The notes under the pieces are model-generated. The model was not told the DNA's origin, did not search any database, and worked only from the letters and a program-made list of their open reading frames with translations. The position numbers and the translations under genes are program-made. Positions 12,059 through 22,830 of a stretch of DNA of 64,000 nt are shown here, piece after piece (the first letter of the stretch is position 1; each line of letters opens with the position of its first letter). Source of the DNA: Euonymus europaeus (lineage: Eukaryota > Streptophyta > Magnoliopsida > Celastrales > Celastraceae); the NCBI GenBank assembly GCA_963580455.1, contig OY756970.1:9610001-9674000 (forward strand), given 5' to 3'.

Positions 12059-14447
12059 TGTTGGACCATAGGTCCTACATTTGTGTTTTGATGCAAAAAT
12101 ACATATTGGATGAATTTGGATAAATCATGAAATGAATTATATCTACTGATTTAAGCTTCATTATATATATTTGGAATCATGTTTGATCAGGTTTGATATA
12201 AATTGGATGAATCTGGACTGACTTATTTTTCGATGCTAAAATCTGTCACAACATCACACTGCGCACACGTTGGTTGAACAGTCATAACTTATTCATATGA
12301 TCTCTGATTGACTTGATTCTTGTTCTGCAAATTATTTAAGACCCTCTGAAATTTTTCATTGTGAAATAGTATCAGGTCAATTTTAAGTTTATCAGGTTCA
12401 ATTTATCTGTTGAAATAAATTCACCTGTGTAGTCATTAAACTGGGCTAGTTGAGCTTTGCATAATAAAATTGAATGACCAAATGACCTCAGTTATAAGTG
12501 AAATTTTGTATGCACATTCAGTTATATATGAAATGATTTATCATGTGCTTACTTGAATTTTATTAAGCTTATAACATGTTGATTAACCTAAGTGCTAGCA
12601 TTGAAGCTCTTTGAGCTTACAAGCAAAAATGGCATGTTTTGTCATCTATTCTTTTTGTAGGCTTAATCAACTGATCATCATGAGACTATTTGAAGTATCA
12701 TGAAGCTGATTCTATTGAGAAAATTTGTGCATCATGATTTGAAGCTCATTTAGACAAGTTTGGACATGGTCAACCCTATTTGGTTCAAGTTTGACACTTT
12801 GTGTGCAAGAAATGGTTCCAGCCGTGTGCCTTGTGTTAGTATTGCTGGAGGATTAACTCAAGAACTTCTAAAAGCTTTATTATTTGTTTTGGAGTCAACA
12901 AAGTAGAGAGAATACAAGTTTGAAATACTTGGTTGGTAGTGTGCCTAACATTTGCACTATGGAGACAAGGAAGAGACAATGGAGAGACAAGATGACATAC
13001 AGCTGTAATATTTCCAGAATTTAAGATGGACTTGTTTGCCATTCCTTGAGAGAGAGTTGCTTCATGAAGAAGACTCATTTGATTGATCCAAACAAGATGC
13101 AACTCAAAATGACAACTCTTGACAAAATGATGCCAACGGCATTATTTTTGAAGGATTGGTTTGGAGTGTTTGAATTAAAGAAAGGCTGGGATTAGAGTGG
13201 TTGAATTAAAGAAGGGTCCAGATTTTATTGAATTTGAAAGGCCAAGATTTGAAGTGGTGTTGATCCAATGGCTAAGATTGTGTTTTGTTTGGAATGAACA
13301 ATAGGGGGCAGCAACGTCTAGGTTTGTGAAGAAGCATTTGCAGATTTTTTTTCTAAGTGTTCAAGCTTACTTGCTCTCAACTTCATCTTCTTGATTCAAG
13401 CTTCTTCCTTGCGATCTCTTGCTACCACTTTGATTACATTCAAGCCATCATCTTCCTATTTGAAAGAGAGATCCAAAAACTCCTTGAACCACCCCAAAAT
13501 CTTTCTACCCTTGGGTACTCTTGGTGTGTTCTTGAGAGTTCTTCAACAAAGCTTCACCTAAACCTATTCTTGATCTTTTGTGAGCTTTGTGTGAGATTAC
13601 AAGAGTGTTTGCTACACATTTGATTCCAAACCCATTTGAGCAACATCTTGTGAATTTGAGTGTTCTCCAACCATATATAGCCTAGAGCTAATCTTGAGAG
13701 AACCAAAATCCAAATACTTGTAAAAGTCCCTTTTGAGGGCATTACCTTTGAGAGGTGTGTGAAAGTTTAAGGTTAGCTTCAAACCTTGTTGGTGTACAAG
13801 TTTGGGGTGTTCTTGGAAACCCTAAGTTTGTGGTGAACTTGCAAAACCACATATATCCTTTAGTGGATTGGGAAATCCTAAGCTTGAGGGCTTAGGTAGT
13901 GGATGTAGGTGTGAGCACCGAACCACTATATATCCTTGTGCACACTATTTTGATTTCCTTGCTTGTATGTGTGTTAGACTTGCAGCCTTGTAGTGACTTA
14001 TTTTTGATTATCATTCTATTGGTGTTATTGGTGATTTGTGTGCCTTAGAAGTTGATATTAGGGTGTTGCTTGCTGCCATTGCTTGTTGGGATATTGCTTG
14101 TGGTTGAACAACTTGTGATTAGTGAATTCTAGGTATACTTTTCATTGTTAATTTTCCAGAATACCAATCTGTCCGTGAATTGTTCATATAGCTAGACTTT
14201 GAATTTTGAGCTGAATTTTTGATATAGTGTTCATTGCGGTGTTGTAATATTGCATATCAAATTTCGTTACATTCCGAGTTGAATTGCTAGGTCAAATTGC
14301 ATTTACACGATTAGTGCGCAGATTTGCATTCTTGACATTGCCTTAATCATTTGTGAGTTTTTAGGTTGTGGTTTTGTACTTGGGGTTTATACTTAATTTT
14401 TTAAAACACAATTCACCCCCCCCTCTTGTGTTAGCCTAGTGATTTCA
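12059..14447 (+). repeat. 5' LTR of the Sirevirus element (2389 bp)
   Basis: It begins TGTTGGACCATAGG and ends GATTTCA, with TG...CA termini, and is nearly identical to 20391-22825. It should contain the promoter and polyadenylation signal. A TATATA motif lies at 13674-13679, but I could not decide whether it is the true TATA box. A run of eight C lies near the 3' end (14416-14423), against seven in the other LTR. By-eye comparison with the 3' LTR gives about 15 substitutions, two 1-bp length differences and one 48-bp length difference. Confidence 0.95.
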
Positions 14448-14449
14448 AT

Positions 14450-14460
14450 TGGTATCAGAG
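14450..14460 (+). other. Primer-binding site, complementary to initiator Met-tRNA
   Basis: TGGTATCAGAG starts two bases after the 5' LTR and matches the complement of the 3' end of plant initiator methionyl-tRNA, the usual primer for Ty1/copia elements. Minus-strand DNA synthesis would start here. Confidence 0.92.
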
Positions 14461-14504
14461 GGAGGTTAGCAAAGTAATAGAATTAACATTCTAGCTTAGA
14501 TCAA

Positions 14505-16508
14505 ATGGCTTACACTAGTACTAGACCACATGATGGTGAGGGCTTGTCATCAAATAGGCCACCTTTCTTTGATGGGAAGGATTATGGTTTTTGGAAGAAT
14601 AGGATGAGGATTTTCCTTAGGAGTATGGATATGGCCTTATGGAGAGTTATAGAGAATGGACCATTCATTCCTACTAAGAAAGAGGGAGATAAGGAAGTTC
14701 CTAAGGATGAGAGTGAGTATAGTGAGAGTGATGACAAGAAGGTGAGCTTAAATGAAAAAGCAATTAACTTGTTACATATTGCATTAGCTAGGGGTGAGTA
14801 TGATCATATTAGTGCATGCACTAGTGCTCAAGAGATTTGGAAAATGTTAGAATTAAAGCATGAAGGAACTAGTCAAGTTAAAGATTGCAAAATTAACATG
14901 TTAGTGCAAAAATATGAATTGTTCAAAATGCTTGAAGGTGAATGCATTAGTGACATGTTTAATAGGTTGACATGCATATGCAATGATTTGAATGCTCTTG
15001 GCAAACCTTACCCTATGCATGACAAGGTACAAAAAGTTCTAAGGAGCTTACCTAGAAATTGGAGTGAGAAGGTGACCGCCATTGAGGAGGCCAAAGACGT
15101 GAGGACTTTGAAGTTGGATGAGCTCATTGGGAGCTTGATGACTCATGAGATGAAAGTGTTAAATAGAGTGGATGAGGAGCCTCAAAGGAAGAAGGGCATT
15201 GCCCTAGCCGTGACCTCTAAGCCAAGGGAGGCCATGAGTCATGGTGAAAGGGAAGTGTCTTCAAGTAGTGAAAGTGAAGATAGTGATGATGAGATGGCTA
15301 TGATGGTGAAGAATTTCAAGAAATTTGTGAGGAACAAGAGAGGTGGATTCAAGAATCGAAAGTTCAAAGACAAGGAGAAGGAGAAGGAAAGAGAGAAACC
15401 AACTTGTTTCAATTGTGGCAAGGTTGGTCACTTTATTGCCGAGTGCCCCAAAGCATCCAAGAAATATCACAAAGGGAAAGGCAAAGAGAAGAAGAAGGCA
15501 TTGAAAGCAACATGGGATGATTCATCATCAAGCTCATCAAGTGAGGATGAGGTGGAGCATAAGGCACACTTTTGTCTTATGGCAAAAGAGGAGAAAATTG
15601 ACTCATCCTCTCAAGATGAGATGGTAAAAGATTCTACTCCTTTAACCTATGATGAATTATATTCCAATTATGATGATTTATGTGATTCTCATGGTATGTT
15701 GCTTAGAAAGTGCAAACAACTTAAGAAAGAAAATGCTAGACTTATGAAAAATGATGAAATGCATGTTAGGGAACTTGAGGAGTTGAATGCCAAGTATGTT
15801 GCTATATGTGCTAAAAATGATGATATGATACTTGAGCATGATGTTTTGATTGATGAGAATAAGTGTTTAAAACAAAAATCTCTTATACTTGATGAGAATG
15901 CTTGTATGGCTGAAAATTCAAATGTAAATATGCATGATTATGATCATCTTAAAGCTAGGGTGCTTGAGTTAGAAGAAGAATTAGTTACATGGGATGAACA
16001 TGAGTGCATAATGATTTCTAATACTACTTCCTTGCAACATGAGCTTGATATGATGAAAGAAAAGAATAAATTTTTAGAGACTCAATTATCTAAATTTGCC
16101 ATGAGTTCCTTGAAATTGGATGAAATGTTGGCCTCTCAAAGGCATTATTTAGATAGGAGTGGACTTGGTTATGATGCTATGACTCTTGATGGTTCTAAAT
16201 GTGAAAATGAAGAATCGGTTAAGCTTGTAAGACCTATTGGAGTCTTGACTAAAGCTCCAAGAACCATGCTAGGTTCGGCCAAGGCTTCAAAAGCCAAGGC
16301 CAAAGGTGTTCACCCCTTGGGTGGTGCATCTTCATTTAGGGCCACATTCCCTAGAGTGAGAGAAGTGAGGTTGAAGAAGTGTTGGGTGCCAAAGTGCTTG
16401 AAATATGTTGATAAGCTTGATTATGCAAGATGTGTGCTTAATGTGAATGCTTATACAATTGTGGCTAACCCTCAAGGATCCAAAGTTTGGATACCTAAAT
16501 TGTCTTGA
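14505..16508 (+). CDS. gag: Gag polyprotein (capsid/nucleocapsid) of Sirevirus
   Basis: 667-residue Gag that would assemble the cytoplasmic virus-like particle and package element RNA. The ATG lies 57 bases after the LTR and is the first start in a long open frame. Visible regions: an N-terminal copia Gag segment with NRPPFFDGKDYGFWK (about residues 18-32) and a UBN2-type helical capsid region to about residue 200; a Lys/Arg-rich stretch (about 272-298); a CCHC zinc knuckle C301-x2-C304-x4-H309-x4-C314; a Ser-rich acidic patch (about 337-351); and a long heptad-like, Glu/Leu/Lys-rich coiled-coil region (about 383-535). The large C-terminal extension is typical of Sireviruses, whose Gag has been reported to bind dynein light chain; I infer the same may apply here. 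The frame ends in TGA at 16506-16508, directly upstream of pol in the same frame. Confidence 0.94.
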   Translation: MAYTSTRPHDGEGLSSNRPPFFDGKDYGFWKNRMRIFLRSMDMALWRVIENGPFIPTKKEGDKEVPKDESEYSESDDKKVSLNEKAINLLHIALARGEYDHISACTSAQEIWKMLELKHEGTSQVKDCKINMLVQKYELFKMLEGECISDMFNRLTCICNDLNALGKPYPMHDKVQKVLRSLPRNWSEKVTAIEEAKDVRTLKLDELIGSLMTHEMKVLNRVDEEPQRKKGIALAVTSKPREAMSHGEREVSSSSESEDSDDEMAMMVKNFKKFVRNKRGGFKNRKFKDKEKEKEREKPTCFNCGKVGHFIAECPKASKKYHKGKGKEKKKALKATWDDSSSSSSSEDEVEHKAHFCLMAKEEKIDSSSQDEMVKDSTPLTYDELYSNYDDLCDSHGMLLRKCKQLKKENARLMKNDEMHVRELEELNAKYVAICAKNDDMILEHDVLIDENKCLKQKSLILDENACMAENSNVNMHDYDHLKARVLELEEELVTWDEHECIMISNTTSLQHELDMMKEKNKFLETQLSKFAMSSLKLDEMLASQRHYLDRSGLGYDAMTLDGSKCENEESVKLVRPIGVLTKAPRTMLGSAKASKAKAKGVHPLGGASSFRATFPRVREVRLKKCWVPKCLKYVDKLDYARCVLNVNAYTIVANPQGSKVWIPKLS

Positions 16509-16523
16509 TCTTACTTTGGATAG
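16506..16523 (+). other. Gag-pol junction with two in-frame stop codons (TGA, TAG)
   Basis: The gag frame stops at TGA (16506-16508), reads four sense codons (TCT TAC TTT GGA), then stops again at TAG (16521-16523), after which the same frame continues as pol. No frameshift is needed to join them. I see no classic CAATTA readthrough context after either stop. Either the family expresses Pol by an unusual bypass, or the copy carries two inactivating point mutations. Confidence 0.9.
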
Positions 16524-19500
16524 GTGTGCTTCAAGTCTTCATCCAATCCATGTCAATGGTATTTGGATAGTGGGTGCTCAAGGCACATGAGTGGAGATCG
16601 ATCTTTATTTACTTCCTTTAATGAGAAGAAGAATGGTGGATATGTCACTTTTGGAGACAACTCTAAAGGAAAGATCCTAGGCATAGGATCGGTTGGTAAG
16701 GGTTCCTTTGCTATAAATGATTGTCTCTTGGTTGAAAGGTTGCAATTTAACTTGCTTAGTATTAGTCACTTAGCGGATAAAGGATTTGATTCTCATTTTA
16801 AGAAAGGTAGATGTTGCATTGTAGATGAGCATGATAATATCATTACATCCGGTGTTAGAGTAGGTCATATGTATGCACTTGATTTGAATATGATGAATGA
16901 TAGTGTGACATGTTTGATTGCTTCTAATGATAGTGTGATGCATTGGCATAGGAGATTAGGGCATGTAGGTGTTTCTACTTTGAGAAAGCTTAGTTCAAAA
17001 GAATTAGTTAGAGGCTTACCCAAGTTGAAGTTTGGTGATTCAATTGTGTGTGAACATTGCATTAGAGGTAAGCAAATTAAGGAGCCTTTTAAATCAAAAA
17101 ATATTGTTTCTACTTCTAGGCCACTTCAACTATTGCATATTGATTTGTTTGGTCCTAGTAGGACAAAGAGTTTAGGTGGCAAGTATTATGCATTTGTTAT
17201 TGTTGATGATTATTCAAGGTTTAATTGGTGTTTGTTTTTAGCTCATAAAAGTGATGCATTACATGAGTTTAAATCTTTCATTAAAAGAGTGCAAAATGAG
17301 CATGAATTGCATGTTTCCAAAATTAGGAGTGACCATGGAGGTGAATTTGAAAACTATGGATTTGATGCTTTATGTGATTCTTATGGCATTACACATAATT
17401 TTAGTGCACCTAGAACACCACAACAAAATGGAGTTGTTGAAAGGAAAAATAGGACATTACAAGAATTAGGTAGAACCATGATGCTTGAATATGCCTTACC
17501 TAAATACTTTTGGGCCGAAGCTATAAATAATGCATGTTATGTCTCAAATAGGTTGTCTATTAGAAAGATTTTGAAAAAGACTCCATATGAGCTTTTGTAT
17601 GCTAGGAAGCCTAAAGTTGACTATTTTAGAGTGTTTGGTTGTAAATGCTATATTTTGAATACAAAAGACAATCTTGATAAGTTTGATGCTAAGAGTGAAA
17701 TTGGTATATTTCTTGGTTATTCTACTCATTCTAGAGCTTATAAAGTTTTTAATGATAAGTCTAAGGTTGTGGAAGAAAGTGTGCATGTTAAATTCGATGA
17801 TATGTTTTCACTTGATCCAAATGTGCTTGTAGAAGAAGAAATTTCAGGTTTTGAAGGGCTAGATCATCCAAAGAGTTCACACTCTATTGGTGGTCATGAT
17901 CTACAAATAAAAGAGGATGATGATTTATTGGTGGGAAGCTTGAAGGAGATGAAAATCTCAAATGATGCTACATCAAATCAAGAAAATCAAGTGGAACCTA
18001 TGTCTAATAATGAAGATCATGATGAACATGGTAATGATATACAATCGGGCAGCTCTAATAATCAAGGAAATAGGCTTCAAAAGAAGGACAAGCACATGCA
18101 TCCTAAAGAGCTTATCATTGGAGACTTCTCAAAAGGCATTCAAACAAGATCAAGATTGAATTCGACGGTCAACTCTCATCCTTTAAATCTTTATGCTATG
18201 ATATCTATGATAGAACCTAAGAATGTAAAAGATGCTTTAATTGATGAAGATTGGATTTTTGCTATGCAAGAAGAACTTGAACAATTTGAAAGAAGCAAGG
18301 TTTGGACACTTGTTCCAAAACCTAGAGACCACACCATTATTGGAACCAAATGGGTGTTTAGAAATAAGATGAATGAGAATGGTGAAGTGACTAGGAATAA
18401 GGCTAGGCTAGTAGCTCAAGGTTATTGTCAAGAAGAGGGTATAGATTATGAAGAAACCTTTGCACCGGTTGCAAGGTTGGAGGCCATTAGACTTTTATTA
18501 GCTTTTGCATGCTATAAGGGTTTTAAACTTTTTCAAATGGATGTTAAGAGTGCTTTCTTGAATGGTGTGATAAATGAGGAAGTGTATGTTAAACAACCTC
18601 CGGGTTTTGAATCTAAAGAATACCCTAATCATGTTTATAAATTAGATAAGGCATTGTATGGCTTAAAGCAAGCACCTAGGGCATGGTATGAGAGACTTAG
18701 TAAATTCTTGTTAGAAAATGATTTTTCTTGTGGTAGTATTGATAATACTTTGTTTACTAAATGCAAAGGTGATGACTTGTTGATTGTGCAAATATATGTG
18801 GATGACATTATATTTGGTGCTACTTTGGAATCAATGTGTGATGAATTTGCTATGTGCATGAAAAGTGAATTTGAAATGTCTATGATGGGTGAGTTGACAT
18901 ATTTTCTAGGATTGCAAATTAGACAAACATTGCATGGCATTCATATAAGTCAAACTAAATACACTTATGACTTGCATAAAAGGTTTGGGATGGACTTGTC
19001 TAAAGGATGTTCTACACCAATGGGGGTGTCATCCAAATTGGAAGCCGACCTTAAAAGCAAAGAAGTGGATCAAAAGATGTATAGGTCTATGATTGGAAGT
19101 TTACTTTATTTGACCGCATCTAGGCCGGATATCATGTTTAGTGTGTGTATGTGTGCTAAATATCAATCTAATCCTAAAGAATCACATTTATTGGCCGTTA
19201 AGAGGATATTGAGATACTTGAAAGATACACCAACCTTAGGGTTATGGTATGATAGAAAATCCTCATTTGACTTGCATGCTTTTAGTGATGCCGATTATGG
19301 AGGTTGTAGAATTGATAGGAAAAGTACAAGTGGTACATGTCAATACTTAGGGAACATGCTTATATCTTGGTTTTCAAAGAAACAAACTTGTGTTGCCTTA
19401 AGTACAACCGAAGCCGAGTACATGGCCATAGGTAGTTGTGTTGCACAAATTCTATGGATTAAACAACAATTGATTGATTTTAATATGTCATTTGATAACA

Positions 19501-19739
19501 AACTTATTCAATGTGACAACATTAGTGCAATCCATTTATCTAAGAATCCGGTTCATCATGGAAAAGCCAAACACATTGAGATTAGACATCATTTTATAAG
19601 AGATCATGTAGCTAAAGGAAACATTGTGCTTGAACATGTTGAAGGAGAACACAATATTGCCGATTTGTTTACAAAACCATTAGCTAAGGATAGGTTTATA
19701 AAATTAAGAGATGCATTAGGATTGATTAATGCACCTTGA
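16524..19739 (+). CDS. pol: Pol polyprotein: protease, integrase, reverse transcriptase, RNase H
   Basis: Open frame of about 1071 codons in the same frame as gag. The start given is simply the first codon (GTG) after a TAG at 16521-16523; there is no ATG before the protease, so translation probably depends on Gag. Counting from 16524: aspartic protease motif WYLDSGCS with D15; pre-integrase HHCC zinc site (H142, H147, C176, C179); integrase triad D207, D270, E306 (35 residues between the last two, the classic spacing); reverse transcriptase about 577-820 with YVDD at 758-761; RNase H about 910-1045 with D922 in SDADYGG, E963/E965 in TTEAEY and D998 in CDN. The frame ends LGLINAP then TGA. 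Every catalytic residue I checked is present and I saw no frameshift. The order integrase before reverse transcriptase is diagnostic for copia. The acidic stretch around 430-570 is a poorly conserved linker. Confidence 0.95.
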   Translation: MCFKSSSNPCQWYLDSGCSRHMSGDRSLFTSFNEKKNGGYVTFGDNSKGKILGIGSVGKGSFAINDCLLVERLQFNLLSISHLADKGFDSHFKKGRCCIVDEHDNIITSGVRVGHMYALDLNMMNDSVTCLIASNDSVMHWHRRLGHVGVSTLRKLSSKELVRGLPKLKFGDSIVCEHCIRGKQIKEPFKSKNIVSTSRPLQLLHIDLFGPSRTKSLGGKYYAFVIVDDYSRFNWCLFLAHKSDALHEFKSFIKRVQNEHELHVSKIRSDHGGEFENYGFDALCDSYGITHNFSAPRTPQQNGVVERKNRTLQELGRTMMLEYALPKYFWAEAINNACYVSNRLSIRKILKKTPYELLYARKPKVDYFRVFGCKCYILNTKDNLDKFDAKSEIGIFLGYSTHSRAYKVFNDKSKVVEESVHVKFDDMFSLDPNVLVEEEISGFEGLDHPKSSHSIGGHDLQIKEDDDLLVGSLKEMKISNDATSNQENQVEPMSNNEDHDEHGNDIQSGSSNNQGNRLQKKDKHMHPKELIIGDFSKGIQTRSRLNSTVNSHPLNLYAMISMIEPKNVKDALIDEDWIFAMQEELEQFERSKVWTLVPKPRDHTIIGTKWVFRNKMNENGEVTRNKARLVAQGYCQEEGIDYEETFAPVARLEAIRLLLAFACYKGFKLFQMDVKSAFLNGVINEEVYVKQPPGFESKEYPNHVYKLDKALYGLKQAPRAWYERLSKFLLENDFSCGSIDNTLFTKCKGDDLLIVQIYVDDIIFGATLESMCDEFAMCMKSEFEMSMMGELTYFLGLQIRQTLHGIHISQTKYTYDLHKRFGMDLSKGCSTPMGVSSKLEADLKSKEVDQKMYRSMIGSLLYLTASRPDIMFSVCMCAKYQSNPKESHLLAVKRILRYLKDTPTLGLWYDRKSSFDLHAFSDADYGGCRIDRKSTSGTCQYLGNMLISWFSKKQTCVALSTTEAEYMAIGSCVAQILWIKQQLIDFNMSFDNKLIQCDNISAIHLSKNPVHHGKAKHIEIRHHFIRDHVAKGNIVLEHVEGEHNIADLFTKPLAKDRFIKLRDALGLINAP

Positions 19740-20377
19740 ACTCATGGTCTTTACTTAATTGTATGTGACACATCTCAATTGGTTATATATACTTATTTGA
19801 ATGAGATGCACATGTGTAGGGGGAGTTCCCAAATAAACTCTTATGTGTTTGATGTGATTCCTTGCTTAAATGATGATCCATGATTGCTTCCATGTTATTG
19901 GTATTCCTTGCTAGCATATATGAGCTTGAAAACATATTTGATTTTTAATTGGTATTTTGAATGATTTTCAAGCTATGCATTCAATGTTGTTACATGGCTT
20001 AGGAAGCACTAGTTGATGCACTTCATTGAGTTAAACCATTCATTGTTTTTGAAGTTGCATTACCCCTATTTCCTCACCTTTTTGAGTTCTTACAAAAAGG
20101 GGGAGAGATAATTGATGAAAAAGTGCATATGATTTGATTAAAAATGCATATTAGTTGCACAATTTAAGGGGGAGTGAGCTTGCCATGTTAAGGGAGAGTA
20201 GGAAGCTTAAAGTGAGGGGGAGCATAATAAGATTTTGAAAATCTGAAAATGTATCTCAAAATTTCATTTGATTTCAACATGGAGATACAATTTTGCTCAC
20301 TTTATGCATGAGGTTTGGTATCCAAATTATATTGATATCAAATAGCTCTTTTACATCATGTAGTTTTGTAATCATCA
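19740..20377 (+). other. Non-coding region between pol and 3' LTR with multiple polypurine tracts
   Basis: 638 bases without a convincing ORF. It holds repeated purine runs resembling the functional polypurine tract: AGGGGGAG at 19818, AAAAAGGGGGAGAG at 20094, AAGGGGGAG at 20166, a weaker AAGGGAGAG at 20190 and AGGGGGAG at 20215. Multiple polypurine tracts here are a described conserved feature of Sirevirus genomes. An envelope-like ORF, present in some members such as soybean SIRE1, is absent. Confidence 0.85.
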
Positions 20378-20390
20378 AAAAGGGGGAGAT
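20378..20390 (+). other. Polypurine tract adjacent to 3' LTR
   Basis: An AAAAGGGGGAGAT stretch ends immediately before the TGTTGG start of the 3' LTR. This is the expected RNase H-resistant primer for plus-strand DNA synthesis. Confidence 0.93.
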
Positions 20391-22825
20391 TGTTGGACCA
20401 TAGGTCCTACATTTGTGTTTTGATGCAAAAATACATATTGGATGAATTTGGATAAATCATGAAATGAATTATATCTACTGATTTAAGCTTCATTATATAT
20501 ATTTGGAATCATGTTTGATCATGTTTGATATAAATTGGATGAATCTGGACTGACTTATTTTTCGATGCTAAAATCTGTCACAACATCACACTGCGCACAC
20601 GTTGGTTGAACAGTCATAACTTATTCATATGAGCTCTGATTGACTTGATTCTTCTTCTGAAAATTATTTAAGACACTCTGAAATTTTTCATTGTGAAATA
20701 GTATCAGGTCAATTTTAAGTTTATCAGGTTCAATTTATCTGTTGAAATAAATTCACCTGTGTAGTCATTAAACTGGGCTAGTTGAGCTTTGCATAATAAA
20801 ATTGAATGACCAAATGACCTCAGTTATAAGTGAAATTTTGTATGCACATTCAGTTATATATGAAATGATTTATCATGTGCTTACTTGAATTTTATTAAGC
20901 TTATAACATGTTGATTAACCTAAGTGCTAGCATTGAAGCTCTTTGAGCTTACAAGCAAAAATGGCATGTTTTGTCATCTATTCTTTTTGTAGGCTTAATC
21001 AACTGATAATCATGAGACTATTTGAAGTATCATGAAGCTGATTCTATTGAGAAAATTTGTGCATCATGATTTGAAGCTCATTTAGACAAGTTTGGACATG
21101 GTCAACCCTATTTGGTTCAAGTTTGACACTTTGTGTGCAAGAAATGGTTCCAGCCGTGTGCCTTGTGTTAGTATTGCTGGAGGATTAACTCAAGAACTTC
21201 TAAAAGCTTTATTATTTGTTTTGGAGTCAACAAAGTAGAGAGAATACAAGTTTGAAATACTTGGTTGGTAGTGTGCCTAACATTGGCACTATGGAGACAA
21301 GGAAGAGACAATGGAGAGACAAGATGACATACAGCTGTAATATTTCCAGAATTTAAGATGGACTTGTTTGCCATTCCTTGAGAGAGAGTTGCTTCATGAA
21401 GAAGACTCATTTGATTGATCCAAACAAGATGCAACTCAAAATGACAACTCTTGACAAAATGATGCCAACGGCATTATTTTTGAAGGATTGGTTTGGAGTG
21501 TTTGAATTAAAGAAAGGCTGGGATTAGAGTGGTTGAATTAAAGAAGGGTCCAGATTTTATTGAATTTGAAAGGCCAAGATTTGAAGTGGTGTTGATCCAA
21601 TGGCTAAGATTGTGTTTTGTTTGGAATGAACAATAGGGGGCAGCAACGTCTAGGTTTGTGAAGAAGCATTTGCAGATTTTTTTCAAAGTGTTCAAGCTTA
21701 CTTGCTCTCAACTTCATCTTCTTGATTCAAGCTTCTTCCTTGCGATCTCTTGCTACCACTTTGATTACATTCAAGCCATCATCTTCCTTGCGATCTCTTG
21801 CTACCACTTTGATTACATTCAAGCCATCATCTTCCTATTTGAAAGAGAGATCCAAAAACTCCTTGAACCACCCCAAAATCTTTCTACCCTTGGGTACTCT
21901 TGGTGTGTTCTTGAGAGTTCTTCAACAAAGCTTCACCTAAACCTATTCTTGATCTTTTGTGAGCTTTGTGTGAGATTACAAGAGTGTTTGCTACACATTT
22001 GATTCCAAACCCATTTGAGCAACATCTTGTGAATTTGAGTGTTCTCCAACCATATATAGCCTAGAGCTAATCTTGAGAGAACCAAAATCCAAATACTTGT
22101 AAAAGTCCCTTTTGAGGGCATTACCTTTGAGAGGTGTGTGAAAGTTTAAGGTTAGCTTCAAACCTTGTTGGTGTACAAGTTTGGGGTGTTCTTGGAAACC
22201 CTAAGTTTGTGGTGAACTTGCAAAACCACATATATCCTTTAGTGGATTGGGAAATCCTAAGCTTGAGGGCTTAGGTAGTGGATGTAGGTGTGAGCACCGA
22301 GCCACAATATATCCTTGTGCACACTATTTTGATTTCCTTGCTTGTATGTGTGTTAGACTTGCTGCCTTGTAGTGACTTATTTTTGATTATCATTCTATTG
22401 GTGTTATTGGTGATTTGTGTGCCTTAGAAGTTGATATTAGGGTGTTGCTTGCTGCCATTGCTTGTTGGGATATTGCTTGTGGTTGAACAACTTGTGATTA
22501 GTGAATTCTAGGTATACTTTTGATTGTTAATTTTCCAGAATACCAATCTGTCCGTAAATTGTTCATATAGCTAGACTTTGAATTTTGAGCTGAATTTTTG
22601 ATATAGTCTTCATTGAGGTGTTGTAATATTGCATATCAAATTTCGTTACATTCCGAGTTGAATTGCTAGGTCAAATTGCATTTACACGATTAGTGCGCAG
22701 ATTTGCATTCTTGACATTGCCTTAATCATTTGTGAGTTTTTAGGTTGTGGTTTTGTACTTGGGGTTTATACTTAATTTTTTAAAACACAATTCACCCCCC
22801 CTCTTGTGTTAGCCTAGTGATTTCA
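20391..22825 (+). repeat. 3' LTR of the Sirevirus element (2435 bp)
   Basis: It matches the 5' LTR end to end but is 46 bp longer. A 48-bp segment is tandemly duplicated at 21735-21830, and one base is lost from each of two homopolymers (a T run near 21677 and the terminal C run near 22795). It ends TTTCA at 22825, followed by the CTTTG target duplication. Confidence 0.95.
21735..21830 (+). repeat. 48-bp tandem duplication private to the 3' LTR
   Basis: The unit starting CTTCCTTGCGATCTCTTG occurs at 21735-21782 and again at 21783-21830. The 5' LTR has it only once (from about 13404). A partial third start (CTTCCT) follows in both LTRs and may have seeded the slippage. Confidence 0.93.
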
Positions 22826-22830
22826 CTTTG
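22826..22830. other. Target-site duplication, right copy (CTTTG)
   Basis: Five bases directly after the 3' LTR, identical to 12054-12058. The interrupted satellite monomer resumes from here in frame with its left half. Confidence 0.95.

Larger units (their letters stand above)
12059..22825 (+). mobile_element. Complete Sirevirus-type Ty1/copia LTR retrotransposon (10,767 bp)
   Basis: A full-length element nested in the satellite: LTRs beginning TGTTGG and ending TTTCA, a 5-bp target duplication, an initiator-Met-tRNA primer-binding site, gag, pol in copia order (protease, integrase, reverse transcriptase, RNase H) and a polypurine tract abutting the 3' LTR. Assignment to the Sirevirus (SIRE/Maximus) lineage rests on long LTRs of about 2.4 kb, a large Gag with an extended C-terminal coiled coil, and several polypurine tracts upstream of the 3' LTR, a known hallmark of that genus. 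The element carries no envelope-like ORF. LTR divergence is about 0.6 percent. The only obvious coding lesion is the pair of in-frame stops between gag and pol. Confidence 0.96.

Noticed and set aside
12836..13102. 88-codon minus-strand ORF present in both LTRs (also 21168-21434)
   Set aside because: It is conserved only because the LTRs are nearly identical. There is no domain, no known antisense LTR gene of this kind in Sireviruses, and the length is unremarkable.
13357..13623. 88-codon plus-strand ORF in the LTR, longer in the 3' LTR (21658-22002)
   Set aside because: The extra length in the 3' copy comes from the 48-bp duplication, a multiple of three by chance. No recognisable domain or initiation context.
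15239..15470. Minus-strand ORFs opposite gag, and others opposite pol (16865-17062, 17544-17786, 18635-18940)
   Set aside because: Shadow frames of strongly supported gag and pol coding sequence.
19740..20390. Envelope-like ORF after pol
   Set aside because: No open frame of useful length, signal peptide or membrane segment is visible in the 650 bp available.
12059..22825. CRM-type centromeric (Ty3/gypsy) retrotransposon
   Set aside because: Integrase precedes reverse transcriptase, the motifs are copia-type and no chromodomain is present, so it is Ty1/copia despite its satellite location.
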